A stretch of DNA of 64,000 nucleotides from an uncultured Ruminiclostridium sp. (GCA_934454635.1 CAKSFR010000001.1:62001-126000), one strand, 5' to 3'. Positions 49,308 to 57,910 are shown, numbered from the stretch's first letter. Notes: generated from the sequence alone by a model not told the origin. Numbers and translations: made by a program.

Positions 49308-51677
49308 ATGCTTTCCAAAGAAAAATTTTTAACCGAATTTCAAAAAAATCTTGCTGAAGAGTATGGCGTCGAACCGAAAAACGCCTCCGCTCCGCAAATC
49401 CACGACGCAGTTTCAAAGGCTGTAATGCAGGAAATTTCCGTTGACTGGAAAAAGAGCAAAGACGCTCACCTTGCGTCGCGCAGAGCCTGTTATTTCTCAA
49501 TGGAATTTCTCGTTGGCAGAGCTGTTTACAATAATCTTCTCTGCTTGGGTATTGAAGAAGAGGTTTCCGAAGCGCTTAAAGAAGTCGGCGTAAATCTCTC
49601 AGACCTTGAAGAAATTGAGGACGCTGCACTGGGAAACGGCGGTCTGGGACGCCTCGCCGCTTGTTTTCTTGACAGCGCGGCAACTCTGGATCTCCCTCTT
49701 GACGGGTATGGAATACGCTATAAATACGGCTTGTTCAAGCAGTCGATAAAGGATGGATTTCAGTGTGAAACCGCTGATAACTGGACGCAGTACGGAGATC
49801 CGTGGAGCAAACGAATAAATGCTGACGCTGTAACAGTAACTTACGGCGACCAAACGGTTCGCGCAGTCCCCTATGATATGCCGATCGTGGCTTATGGCAC
49901 AAAGCATATAAGCACGCTGCGCCTTTGGCAGTCAGAGCCTATAAACGAGTTTGATTTCGGTCTGTTCAACGACCAGAAATACGAGGAAGCTTGCCGTGAG
50001 CAGCGCAGAGCCGAGGATATTTCGCGAGTACTCTATCCTAACGACGACACGAGAGAGGGCAAGGTTCTTCGCCTTAAGCAGGAATATTTCTTCTCGTCTG
50101 CTTCCGTTCAGGATATTGTAAAGAAACACAAGGCAAACGGGTATGATTTACATAAATTCTACGAAAAAATTACTATTCAGCTTAACGACACGCATCCCGT
50201 TATTGCAATTCCTGAGCTTATTAGGATTCTTGTCGATGAAGAGGGCTTTGATTTCTTTGAAGCACTTGAAATTGCAAAAAAGACCTTTAATTATACCAAC
50301 CACACTATTATGGCGGAAGCCCTCGAAAAGTGGAGTGTTGATATTGTAAAAGAGGTTGTTCCGAGAATATATGAAATCATTCTCCAGATAAACGAAGCCT
50401 TTATCGGTGAAATGTACAAAGCGGGAAAAATTCAGAGTGAAATATATCCTCTCAAGATGATTTCGGGCGACCTTGTTCATATGGCGAAAATGGCAATTTA
50501 CTGCTCGACATATGTAAACGGCGTGGCAGCGATTCACACTGAAATACTCAAGAATGACGCACTCAAGGAATGGTACGCTCTTTATCCGAAAAAATTCCAG
50601 AATAAGACAAACGGAATTACGCCGAGAAGATGGCTTGCTCTCTGCAACAAAGAACTTTCAGCGCTTATTACCGAGCTTAATAAGGGCAGCGAATGGGTGA
50701 CTGACCTTGACCAGCTTCAGAAGTTGAAATGGTTTGCTGACAACAAAAACGAACTTCAGCGCTTCATGGATATAAAGCATACCAAAAAGGTTCAGCTTGC
50801 GGAATATATCCGTGAACACGAGGGTGTTGATATTGACCCGAACAGCATTTTTGACATTCAGATAAAGCGCTTGCATGAATATAAGCGCCAGCTTCTCAAC
50901 GCTTTTGGCATTCTCTATATTTATTTTGGCATAAAAGACGGTTCGATAAAGAACTTCTACCCCACAACATTTATTTTCGGCGCAAAGTCCGCTCCCGGAT
51001 ACCGCCGCGCAAAGGGTATTATCAAGTATATAAACGAAATCGGTAAGCTTGTAAACAATGATCCTCAGACAAAGGATCTGCTTAAGGTTGTGTTTGTTCA
51101 GAATTATCGCGTTTCTTATGCGGAAAAGCTGGTTACAGCGGCAGATGTTTCCGAACAGATTTCCACTGCGGGAACCGAAGCAAGTGGTACGGGCAATATG
51201 AAGTTCATGCTTAACGGTACTGTTACGCTCGGAACGCTTGATGGCGCAAATGTTGAGATCGTTGAGGAAGCGGGCAAGGAAAACAACTATATTTTCGGCG
51301 CAACCGTTGAGGATCTTGAAGAAATAATGAAGATATACGACCCTCGATACCTCGTTGAAAAGAACGAAAAAATAGGTCGAGTTGTTCGCACTCTTATTGA
51401 CGGAACAGTAAGCGACGGTGGAACAGGCGTTTTCCGTGAGCTTTACTTCTCTCTTATGGACGGTGCAAGCTGGCACAGACCCGATAACTATCACCTTATC
51501 GGAGATCTCGAAAGCTATGTTGAAGCAAAGCTGAAGCTTAACAAGGATTATACAGACAAGTTCGGATTTGCCAAAAAATGCTGGATGAATATGGCTTGCT
51601 CAGGCAAGTTCAGCTCCGACAGAACCATTGCAGACTATGCAAAGGAAATCTGGAAGATCGAAGCTGTAAAAATGTAA
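49308..51677 (+). CDS. glgP: Glycogen/starch alpha-glucan phosphorylase
   Basis: The 789-aa protein releases glucose 1-phosphate from alpha-1,4-glucans. Seen are AALGNGGLGRLAACFLDS near 105, the TNGITPRRWL motif, HEYKRQLLN, and the pyridoxal phosphate site EASGTGNMKFMLNG with its Lys. The length is normal for the bacterial GT35 family. GAAAGGAC stands before the ATG. No other glycogen genes are in the window. Confidence 0.95.
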   Translation: MLSKEKFLTEFQKNLAEEYGVEPKNASAPQIHDAVSKAVMQEISVDWKKSKDAHLASRRACYFSMEFLVGRAVYNNLLCLGIEEEVSEALKEVGVNLSDLEEIEDAALGNGGLGRLAACFLDSAATLDLPLDGYGIRYKYGLFKQSIKDGFQCETADNWTQYGDPWSKRINADAVTVTYGDQTVRAVPYDMPIVAYGTKHISTLRLWQSEPINEFDFGLFNDQKYEEACREQRRAEDISRVLYPNDDTREGKVLRLKQEYFFSSASVQDIVKKHKANGYDLHKFYEKITIQLNDTHPVIAIPELIRILVDEEGFDFFEALEIAKKTFNYTNHTIMAEALEKWSVDIVKEVVPRIYEIILQINEAFIGEMYKAGKIQSEIYPLKMISGDLVHMAKMAIYCSTYVNGVAAIHTEILKNDALKEWYALYPKKFQNKTNGITPRRWLALCNKELSALITELNKGSEWVTDLDQLQKLKWFADNKNELQRFMDIKHTKKVQLAEYIREHEGVDIDPNSIFDIQIKRLHEYKRQLLNAFGILYIYFGIKDGSIKNFYPTTFIFGAKSAPGYRRAKGIIKYINEIGKLVNNDPQTKDLLKVVFVQNYRVSYAEKLVTAADVSEQISTAGTEASGTGNMKFMLNGTVTLGTLDGANVEIVEEAGKENNYIFGATVEDLEEIMKIYDPRYLVEKNEKIGRVVRTLIDGTVSDGGTGVFRELYFSLMDGASWHRPDNYHLIGDLESYVEAKLKLNKDYTDKFGFAKKCWMNMACSGKFSSDRTIADYAKEIWKIEAVKM

Positions 51678-51687
51678 TAACGAAACA

Positions 51688-51727
51688 AAAATCCTCCCAA
51701 AGCATATATTGTTTTGGGGGGATTTTT
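51688..51727 (+). terminator. glgP terminator that contains the next gene's Shine-Dalgarno
   Basis: AAAATCCTCCCAAA (51688-51701) pairs over 14 bp with TTTGGGGGGATTTT (51713-51726), followed by T and then the ATG at 51728. The GGGGGGA in the 3' arm is the only ribosome binding site for the amidase gene, so read-through mRNA would hide it. Confidence 0.8.
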
Positions 51728-52237
51728 ATGCTTGAGGAAATCGAGTACAACAGATTCGCTGCGGTTGACTATGCGCTGAAATGGGCTTTTATGAGAAATC
51801 CTCGCTTTTATGACTTTGAAGATATCGGCGGAGATTGCACAAACTATGTTTCACAGTGCCTTTACGCAGGCTGCGGCGTAATGAATTATTCCGGCTATGA
51901 CGGCTGGTATTATATCGACAGTAGTAATCGAGCGCCCGCATGGACCGGTGTGAAATATCTGCAAAAATTCCTGCTTACTAATGAGGGGACGGGAGTTTAC
52001 GGTATGCAGTCCCCTCTTGAAGCATTAATTCCGGGAGATGTTATACAGCTTCGCGACAGCGAGGGGAATTTTTATCATTCACTGTTCGTTTCGTATGTTA
52101 TACAGCCCGCGATTCCGGAGAATATTTTTGTTTGTGCGCATTCTTATGATGCCCGCGACAGACGTTTATCGACCTATGGATATTATGAAGCCCTCGGAAT
52201 CCACATTCTCGGCGCACGCAGAGAAATAAGCGAATGA
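51728..52237 (+). CDS. Amidase_6-like (CHAP-related) cysteine hydrolase, no signal peptide
   Basis: The 169-aa protein has YDFEDIGGDCTNYVSQCLYAGCGVMN at about 31-56, with the nucleophile Cys of the putative amidase domain family, and a likely catalytic His in FYHSLFVSY. Family members often cut peptidoglycan peptides or act in sporulation, but this one has no signal peptide or anchor. It starts right at the end of the glgP terminator. It overlaps the 3' end of the minus-strand GNAT remnant. Confidence 0.75.
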   Translation: MLEEIEYNRFAAVDYALKWAFMRNPRFYDFEDIGGDCTNYVSQCLYAGCGVMNYSGYDGWYYIDSSNRAPAWTGVKYLQKFLLTNEGTGVYGMQSPLEALIPGDVIQLRDSEGNFYHSLFVSYVIQPAIPENIFVCAHSYDARDRRLSTYGYYEALGIHILGARREISE

Positions 52238-52543
52238 AAGCGCGGCACAAGGACTATACTTGTGCCGCGTCATGCGCTTGCCGATAAGCTGCTTTTTCAA
52301 CCCGATAAATCCGACTATTTCTTCGTTTTCAACAGCGACATAGGTTATATAATCAGGACTGCTTATTTTTCGTGCGATTTCTCTGCGGGTTTTAAAGTCC
52401 CAGTCCTCAATATACGGCTGTTCAACAAGAACATAACCGCTATCTGATTTGCGGTAAACTTTTTTTACTTCGTGCTTTCTTAAATAAGAATCAAGTGATT
52501 TTTCCGAAAAATTTGCTGCTGTAAGCAGTTCGATGTTTGCCAT
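52166..52543 (-). pseudogene. Truncated GNAT-type N-acetyltransferase
   Basis: The 125-residue frame keeps the N-terminal half of a GNAT protein (LRKHEVKKVYRK, then YITYVAVENEEIVGFIGLKKQLIGKRM, strands beta1 to beta4) but lacks the acetyl-CoA-binding R/Q-x-x-G-x-G/A loop and everything after. From about residue 90 the frame reads antisense through the amidase gene and looks random. AAAAGGAG precedes the ATG, so a stable fragment could be made, but it should be inactive. Confidence 0.7.
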
Positions 52544-52598
52544 AAATAATCTCCTTTTTGAATAAAATGTTGTCGTTGAAATTGTTTATGCGTTTCAT
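52491..52598 (-). CDS. Possible short leader peptide before the GNAT remnant
   Basis: A 35-codon frame starts at an ATG behind a very strong GAGGAGGTGTTGCGT and overlaps the first 53 nt of the GNAT remnant in another frame. The product is basic and Asn/Phe-rich with no known pattern. It may be a leader that couples translation, or chance. Confidence 0.25.
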   Translation of the reverse strand: MKRINNFNDNILFKKEIIYGKHRTAYSSKFFGKIT

Positions 52599-52693
52599 AC
52601 GCAACACCTCCTCAAATAAAGATTTATCGGCAAGCTTCATTATAACAGGTTTTTAAATAAATGTCAACCGAATTTGAATAATTTGTGATTTTA

Positions 52694-53254
52694 TTAAGCC
52701 TTTATGCAGCATACCGCCAGCTTATCAAACGGAATATTTCTGCTGTAGCAGTCACAATACACTCTCGTGCATTTCCCAAAGCCCGCAAACTTCTTTTTAG
52801 CAGCGTCGGCGTCGCCGTAAACCTTCCATGTTCCTACGCATTTTGCACAGCAAGCTTTATTTCTGATAAAACCTTCAACATCTTCGGGCGGATATCCCAA
52901 AAAAAGACCGATTTCATGAGGAAATTCCTTTGAATTTCTTACCCTGCGCGCAAGCGTGCATACACATTCTTCTGCATTATCGACAGGATATCCTCTTTCC
53001 GACAGAATCTTCCTTGCAATTTCATCTGAAAGATCCGACCGCAGCTTTTCGGGACGATACATATATATAAGCGTTCGGCGGCCTGTTTTTCCAAGAGGTA
53101 TCATTCGTATTCCTTTTGGGACAAGTCGTTTGTTATATCCCGAAATGCTTTTATTCAACATCAATGTATCTTCGTCGGGGCTTGCAAAGAGATTGCCCGT
53201 TTTCAATCCCGCCATTGTCGGAGAACACTGCTTAACTATCATTTCTTCAGACAT
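52694..53254 (-). CDS. DUF3793 family protein
   Basis: The 186-aa protein has CSPTMAGLKTGNLF at the N-terminus, YNKRLVPKGIRMIPL, RRVRNSKEFPHEIGLFLGYPPEDVEGFI and the C-terminal CCAKCVGTWKVYGD plus a Cys cluster, the known pattern of DUF3793. Family genes are often found beside flavodoxin, DUF2325 and iron-transport genes, as here with feoAB close by. GGGAGG precedes the ATG at 53254, which lies inside the end of the DUF2325 gene. The biochemical role is unknown. Confidence 0.85.
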   Translation of the reverse strand: MSEEMIVKQCSPTMAGLKTGNLFASPDEDTLMLNKSISGYNKRLVPKGIRMIPLGKTGRRTLIYMYRPEKLRSDLSDEIARKILSERGYPVDNAEECVCTLARRVRNSKEFPHEIGLFLGYPPEDVEGFIRNKACCAKCVGTWKVYGDADAAKKKFAGFGKCTRVYCDCYSRNIPFDKLAVCCIKA

Positions 53255-53543
53255 TCGCCGTTCCTCCCAAAGCGTGTGTGTCAAGAATTTTTTTCAGCGC
53301 GGCAGCCGAGCTTGTGTGACTTCTCACCACTCTCGTCAGCTTTTCGTCAGTTTCGCTCAATACCGTCCTCAGCATTTTATGCGACATGGTTCCTGTGAAA
53401 AGAACCAGTAAATCCGGCGTACCTATGCGGTTTACGCAGCCCTTCATTTTCGGAAAAACCTTTGCTTTGCAAGAGCATTCCTCACACAGTTCCTTATATT
53501 TTCTTTCCATGCATTCATTTCCGCCTACAATTACTACGCTCAT
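53247..53543 (-). CDS. DUF2325 domain protein
   Basis: The 98-aa protein starts SVVIVGGNECMERKYKELC and has PDLLVLFTGTMSHKML and SHTSSAAALKKIL, the DUF2325 pattern. In Clostridia it commonly pairs with DUF3793 near FeoAB. The start lies 18 bp from a metal-repressor-like operator (53560-53578), with GAAGGGAG before the ATG. It overlaps DUF3793 by 8 nt. A link to iron handling is inference from context. Confidence 0.85.
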   Translation of the reverse strand: MSVVIVGGNECMERKYKELCEECSCKAKVFPKMKGCVNRIGTPDLLVLFTGTMSHKMLRTVLSETDEKLTRVVRSHTSSAAALKKILDTHALGGTANV

Positions 53544-53559
53544 ACATACTCCCTTCTTT

Positions 53560-53578
53560 GGTTAGCTTCGACTAACTT
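53560..53578. promoter_or_regulatory. Metal-repressor-like operator before DUF2325
   Basis: GGTTAGCTT-CGA-CTAACTT, an inverted repeat (GTTAG / CTAAC) with the same outer sequence as the site at 54287-54305. The half-site GGTTAG resembles the DtxR/IdeR box TTAGGTTAG. Confidence 0.6.
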
Positions 53579-53621
53579 GTTTGTTTTTTATAAGGGCGTG
53601 AAGCCGCCCTTATTCTGATAT

Positions 53622-54260
53622 TCAGTGTTTACAGGTTTCACAGAAAGAACAGCCGTTCTTCCCGTTCAGATAAATGTCTTTCACGATGTTCCAGTTATCG
53701 AGCATTTTATGCGCGATATCGGGATCATACATTACGCCGCAGTTTTTTTCAATTTCATCCTTGCAAACTTCCAACGGAAGCGCTTTTCGATATGAGCGCG
53801 AAGAAGCCATTGCGTCTATCGAATCGCACACGGCAATTATTCGCGAACCGAGCGGTATTTCATCGCCTTTTGCGCCAAACGGATAGCCTTTTCCGTCAAA
53901 CCTTTCGTGATGATGGAGAATTATTGCCGACATACGCGAAAAACGCGGAGATTTGGCAAGTATATCGGCGCCAATCTGCGGGTGTTTTTTCATTATCAGC
54001 CATTCGTTTTCATCAAGTCTGCCCGGTTTAAGCAAAACAGAATCGGGTATGCCGATTTTGCCTATATCGTGAAGATGAGCGGCAAGATGAATTTCTTCGG
54101 TGTCGTGTTCGCTCAAACCAAGCAGTCCGCAAAGTTCGCAAGCCATATCGCTCACGCGTCGTGAGTGATTGCCTGTATACGGGTCTTTTGCATCAAGCGC
54201 CGAAGCGATACATTCCGCAAGTTCGTGATATATAGGCTCATTATCAAGAACGCATTCCAT
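53622..54260 (-). CDS. HD-GYP domain protein with Cys-rich tail
   Basis: The 212-aa protein is almost entirely an HD-GYP domain: GNHSRRVSDMA, HLHDIGKIGIPDSVLLKPG, KKHPQIGADIL, HHHERFDGKGYPFG and DSIDAMASSRSYRKALP, all metal and signature residues present. Such domains hydrolyse cyclic di-GMP. There is no sensor or receiver domain. The last residues, CSFCETCKH, could bind metal. I start it at the ATG at 54260 behind GGCGGTG; an upstream ATG at 54284 lies inside the operator and has no ribosome site. It is divergent from feoAB. Confidence 0.85.
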   Translation of the reverse strand: MECVLDNEPIYHELAECIASALDAKDPYTGNHSRRVSDMACELCGLLGLSEHDTEEIHLAAHLHDIGKIGIPDSVLLKPGRLDENEWLIMKKHPQIGADILAKSPRFSRMSAIILHHHERFDGKGYPFGAKGDEIPLGSRIIAVCDSIDAMASSRSYRKALPLEVCKDEIEKNCGVMYDPDIAHKMLDNWNIVKDIYLNGKNGCSFCETCKH

Positions 54261-54283
54261 CTGTATCACCGCCAATTTTATCA

Positions 54284-54307
54284 TTAGGTTAGCTTTTGCT
54301 AACTTAA
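54284..54307. promoter_or_regulatory. Metal-repressor-like operator before HD-GYP
   Basis: TTAGGTTAGC-TTTT-GCTAACTTAA, an inverted repeat close to the DtxR/IdeR consensus, placed over the expected transcription start of the HD-GYP gene just after its -10. It shares GGTTAGCTT-N3-CTAACTT with the site before DUF2325. Confidence 0.65.
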
Positions 54308-54311
54308 TGAT

Positions 54312-54340
54312 ATTTTAACACAATTTTTCTTCTGTGTCAA
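54312..54340 (-). promoter_or_regulatory. HD-GYP promoter
   Basis: Minus strand TTGACA (54340-54335), 17-bp spacer, TAAAAT (54317-54312), with the operator directly downstream. Confidence 0.75.
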
Positions 54341-54397
54341 TACCCTTTTGCTCAAATGAGAAAATTATTGAATTTCGTAAAAAGTGTGCTGCAATCA

Positions 54398-54426
54398 TTG
54401 ACATTCAATACCTGTAATGATATAAT
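54398..54426 (+). promoter_or_regulatory. feoAB promoter
   Basis: TTGACA (54398-54403), 17-bp spacer, TATAAT (54421-54426), 36 bp before the feoA start. No GGTTAG-type operator overlaps it. Confidence 0.8.
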
Positions 54427-54462
54427 AATAAGATAACAATTACTTTTAAAGGATTGATTTTT

Positions 54463-54711
54463 TTGACGCTGGATATGCTTAAAATCGGTGAAGAAGCTGT
54501 TATAACTGCGGTAAACGGACTTGATTCCGACACTTCGCTGCGCAATCATTTGCTTGATATGGGAATTATTCCGAAAACCAAGGTGATGATTCGCAAAGTT
54601 GCGCCTATGGGCGACCCTATTGAACTTCATTTGCGCGGATATGAGCTTACAATACGTCTTGACGACGCACGCTGCATAGAAGTTGAACAGATAAAGGAGG
54701 AGCGCGTATGA
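54463..54711 (+). CDS. feoA: Ferrous iron transport protein A
   Basis: The 82-aa SH3-like protein has LRNHLLDMGIIPKTKV and PIELHLRGYELTIRLDDA, typical of FeoA, a cytoplasmic partner of FeoB. I choose the TTG at 54463, 9 nt after AAAGGA; an ATG at 54475 is an alternative. The stop overlaps the feoB ATG. Confidence 0.9.
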   Translation: MTLDMLKIGEEAVITAVNGLDSDTSLRNHLLDMGIIPKTKVMIRKVAPMGDPIELHLRGYELTIRLDDARCIEVEQIKEERV

Positions 54712-56822
54712 TATTTGCTCTTGCAGGAAATCAAAACTGCGGAAAAACAACTCTTTTCAATCAGCTTACCGGCTCAAATCAGCACGTTGGAAACTTTCCG
54801 GGCGTAACCGTCGATCAGAAAATGGGCGAAATACGCTCCGCCAAAAACTGCACGGTAGTTGATCTGCCGGGAATATATTCGCTGCGCCCGTATTCGACTG
54901 AGGAAATCGTAACCCGCGACTTTCTTGTAAACGAAAAGCCTGACGGGATTATAAACATAGTTGACGCTACAAACATCGAAAGAAACCTATATCTTTCTCT
55001 TCAGCTTCTTGAAATGAATATTCCCATGGTTATCGCGCTGAATATGATGGACGAAGTACGCAATAACGGTGGTTCGGTGGATATTGCGGCAATAAGCCGT
55101 GAGCTTGGAGTACCCGTGGTGCCGATCTCGGCTGCTAAAAATGAGGGTATTGACGAGCTTACCACTCAGATAGTATCTGTCGCGAAAAATAAGGCGCTTC
55201 CGCTAAAAAACGATTTCTGTTCGGGTGCTGTTCACCGTTGCATCCACGCGGTAAGCCATATTGTCGAGGATCACGCCGAACGCGCGGGAATGTCCCGCCG
55301 CTTCTGCGCTGTAAAGCTTATCGAAAACGACAGCGCCGTAATTGAAAAGCTGAAGCTTAACCGTAACGAACTTGACCTTATTGAACATTCAATTGTTGAA
55401 ATGGAGCACGACTGTGGGCTTGACAGGAACGCCGCACTCGCCGATATGCGTTACGCTTACATAGAGGGCGTCTGTTCAAGAACAGTTATCAAGGCAAAGG
55501 AAAGCAAAGAGCATAAGCGAAGCGTGCGCATTGACGCCGTTCTTACTAACCGCTTCGCCGCTATACCGCTGTTTATTCTCATAATGGGTACGGTTTTTTG
55601 GCTGACATTCAACGTTATCGGAGCTTTTCTGAGTGATCTGCTGGGAATTGGTATAGACGCGCTTACAACCGCGGTTGACCGTGCGCTTACCGATTACGGA
55701 CTGAATCCCGTCGTACAAAGTCTTGTTATTGACGGAATTTTTGCGGGTATCGGAAGTGTGCTTAGCTTTCTGCCGATAATTGTAACACTGTTTTTCTTTT
55801 TATCAATTCTGGAAGATACGGGTTATATGGCGCGCGTGGCATTTGTTATGGATAAGCTTTTGCGCAAGCTTGGGCTTTCCGGACGAAGCTTTGTTCCGTT
55901 GCTTATCGGCTTTGGCTGCTCCGTTCCCGCGATAATGGCAACTCGTACGCTTTCAAGTGAGCGTGACCGAAAAATGACGATTCTCCTCACACCGTTTATG
56001 AGCTGTTCGGCAAAAATCCCGATTTATGCGGTATTTACCGCTGCGTTCTTTACCGAACATCAGGCGCTTATAATGATACTTCTGTATATCATCGGAATGA
56101 TAATCGGAATTTTCTCTGCACTTATTCTGAACAAAACGCATTTTAAGGGCAATCCCGTTCCTTTTGTAATGGAACTTCCTAATTATCGTTTCCCGTCCGC
56201 CAAAAGTGTTTTTCTGCTGATGTGGGACAAGGCGAAAGATTTCATTCAGAAAGCGTTCACGGTCATTTTTGCCGCAACTGTCATTATTTGGTTTTTACAG
56301 ACGTTTGATTGGCAGCTTAATGTTGTTGCGGACAGTTCTGCAAGCATTTTGGCAGCTATCGGCAGATTCATAGCGCCGATTTTTGCACCGCTCGGCTTTG
56401 GCGACTGGCGGGTCTCAACCGCTCTTATCACAGGCTTTACGGCTAAAGAAGCTGTTGTGAGCACGCTGGCGATACTTACCGGAACGGACGTAGACGGCGT
56501 AGGAGCTGCGCTTTCGGGAATTTTTACTCCTCAGTCGGCTTTCTCTTTTCTTATATTTACACTTCTTTATACGCCGTGCGTTGCTGCTATCGCAGCCATC
56601 AGACGAGAGCTTAATTCAGGTACAAAGGCGGCTTTGACTGCTTTGCTGCAATGCATGATTGCATGGATCGCGGCGTTTCTTTTCTCACGGCTTGAATATC
56701 TTATAGTAGGACTTGTTGCCGTAATATTTACAATCGTTGTTTTTTCACTTGTTTCATCGCGAAAAAGCGGAAAATGTTCGGGTTGCAGTTCAAACTGCAC
56801 AGGCTGCGATAAATTGAAATAA
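54708..56822 (+). CDS. feoB: Ferrous iron transporter FeoB
   Basis: The 704-aa protein has an N-terminal G domain (GNQNCGKTTLFNQL at 7-20, DLPG, NMMD, SAAKNEG), a helical spacer, and the membrane part with Gate motifs (SFVPLLIGFGCSVPAIMATR and FTAKEAVVSTLA). The C-terminus ends in a Cys-rich CSGCSSNCTGC tail. It moves Fe2+ into the cell. It is coupled to feoA and lies next to DUF2325/DUF3793 and HD-GYP genes. Confidence 0.95.
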   Translation: MIFALAGNQNCGKTTLFNQLTGSNQHVGNFPGVTVDQKMGEIRSAKNCTVVDLPGIYSLRPYSTEEIVTRDFLVNEKPDGIINIVDATNIERNLYLSLQLLEMNIPMVIALNMMDEVRNNGGSVDIAAISRELGVPVVPISAAKNEGIDELTTQIVSVAKNKALPLKNDFCSGAVHRCIHAVSHIVEDHAERAGMSRRFCAVKLIENDSAVIEKLKLNRNELDLIEHSIVEMEHDCGLDRNAALADMRYAYIEGVCSRTVIKAKESKEHKRSVRIDAVLTNRFAAIPLFILIMGTVFWLTFNVIGAFLSDLLGIGIDALTTAVDRALTDYGLNPVVQSLVIDGIFAGIGSVLSFLPIIVTLFFFLSILEDTGYMARVAFVMDKLLRKLGLSGRSFVPLLIGFGCSVPAIMATRTLSSERDRKMTILLTPFMSCSAKIPIYAVFTAAFFTEHQALIMILLYIIGMIIGIFSALILNKTHFKGNPVPFVMELPNYRFPSAKSVFLLMWDKAKDFIQKAFTVIFAATVIIWFLQTFDWQLNVVADSSASILAAIGRFIAPIFAPLGFGDWRVSTALITGFTAKEAVVSTLAILTGTDVDGVGAALSGIFTPQSAFSFLIFTLLYTPCVAAIAAIRRELNSGTKAALTALLQCMIAWIAAFLFSRLEYLIVGLVAVIFTIVVFSLVSSRKSGKCSGCSSNCTGCDKLK

Positions 56823-56855
56823 AAAAAATTATCTTTTCAGAACGGAGGGTTCGCT

Positions 56856-57815
56856 ATGCGTAATTTTACAAAACGGCAAAAGCGGACTCTCCGTTCTTTT
56901 GCGGTATCAATGAGTTGTTGCATAACGCTTGCGATAACTCTTGTAACCGTAACGGTTGCGAATACACAAAATGCCGTCCCTGTACGATTTTCTGACATTC
57001 TTGACGGCGCAACGGCAACGGAAGAGATTTCAGAAGATGAGATTCCTGTTGAAACAATGCAGCCTGAACGACTGTATGAAACGCTTTACCCTACTGAACT
57101 GCTTATAATATCAACTATCTCTTCGACAGAACCCGAATCACACGGCGCGGGAGGGGTTCTTCTGCTCGAAACCACGCCGCCAACGACAACAACGGCAACG
57201 ACTCAGCCGCCGGCGTCAGAAACCTCGGAAACAACGACCGCCCAAACAACTTCTCTTACTACAACCTCCGCCGCGACTCAAACTGCTCCGACAACTACAA
57301 CCACTCCCCCATTAACGACTACTGTTAAAACAACTGTCACGACAACGGCAAAGTCGTCGTCATCAACGTCAAAAACGCCTTTCACGAATATAGGCGGCGG
57401 TACAGTTTCAAACGCAGACTCAGTTTACATCGAAATGCTCAATCTGGTAAATGAAGCGCGTGCCGCAAACGGATTGAACGAACTGTGGTATTCCGCGCGC
57501 GTACACGAAGTGTCAACGCTTCGCGCGTATGAGCTTTCTTCGTATTACTCGCACAACAGACCTGACGGAAGTGGATTTTACACTGCTTTTAAGGAACTTG
57601 GACTGACTTACCGAAAAGTAGGCGAGAATATTGCCTATGGACGCAATATGTTTGAAACCGCTGAAGAAGTCTTTAACGCATGGATGGATTCTCCAAGTCA
57701 CCGTGAAAATATCCTTAACCCTAACTATGAGTGTGTTGCGTTCGGGCTTTGTACGCTCAAGGTCGGCAAAGATACATACTATTATTGGTCGCAGGAATTT
57801 GCTTTGTTTTCCTGA
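56856..57815 (+). CDS. Secreted or anchored CAP (SCP/PR-1-like) domain protein
   Basis: The 319-aa protein has an N-terminal hydrophobic signal/anchor (about 13-36), an acidic part, a Thr/Ser/Pro-rich linker of about 70 residues (97-170, tracts of TTT and PP) and a C-terminal CAP domain from about 188 with LNLVNEARAANGL, SYYSHNRPDGSGFYTAF, VGENIAYGR and WMDSPSHRENILNP. The conserved His and Glu of the CAP cavity are present. Its role outside the cell is unknown. GGAGGGTTCGCT precedes the ATG. Confidence 0.87.
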   Translation: MRNFTKRQKRTLRSFAVSMSCCITLAITLVTVTVANTQNAVPVRFSDILDGATATEEISEDEIPVETMQPERLYETLYPTELLIISTISSTEPESHGAGGVLLLETTPPTTTTATTQPPASETSETTTAQTTSLTTTSAATQTAPTTTTTPPLTTTVKTTVTTTAKSSSSTSKTPFTNIGGGTVSNADSVYIEMLNLVNEARAANGLNELWYSARVHEVSTLRAYELSSYYSHNRPDGSGFYTAFKELGLTYRKVGENIAYGRNMFETAEEVFNAWMDSPSHRENILNPNYECVAFGLCTLKVGKDTYYYWSQEFALFS

Positions 57816-57881
57816 TTGATATTGTTCAATATGCCAATAATTCAATTGAAGCTGATTTCCGTCCAAGCGTTGGATTTTGAC

Positions 57882-57910
57882 TTGACAAGAATGCGAAAAG
57901 GTGATAAAAT
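57882..57910 (+). promoter_or_regulatory. Promoter for the radical SAM gene
   Basis: TTGACA (57882-57887), 17-bp spacer, TAAAAT (57905-57910). A leader of about 105 nt follows; I see no riboswitch fold in it. Confidence 0.7.

Noticed and set aside
50658..51494. Long minus-strand frame opposite glgP
   Set aside because: Shadow frame of a well conserved gene; no ribosome site or recognisable domain.
53590..53612. Hairpin AAGGGCG / CGCCCTT after the HD-GYP gene as a terminator
   Set aside because: On the minus strand it is followed by an A run rather than a T run, so it does not qualify as a Rho-independent terminator, though it may process the mRNA.
57181..57380. Repeated ACAACGACT-like tracts in the CAP gene considered as a CRISPR or DNA repeat array
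   Set aside because: They encode the Thr/Ser-rich linker in frame; there are no regular spacers. No CRISPR array is seen anywhere in the window.
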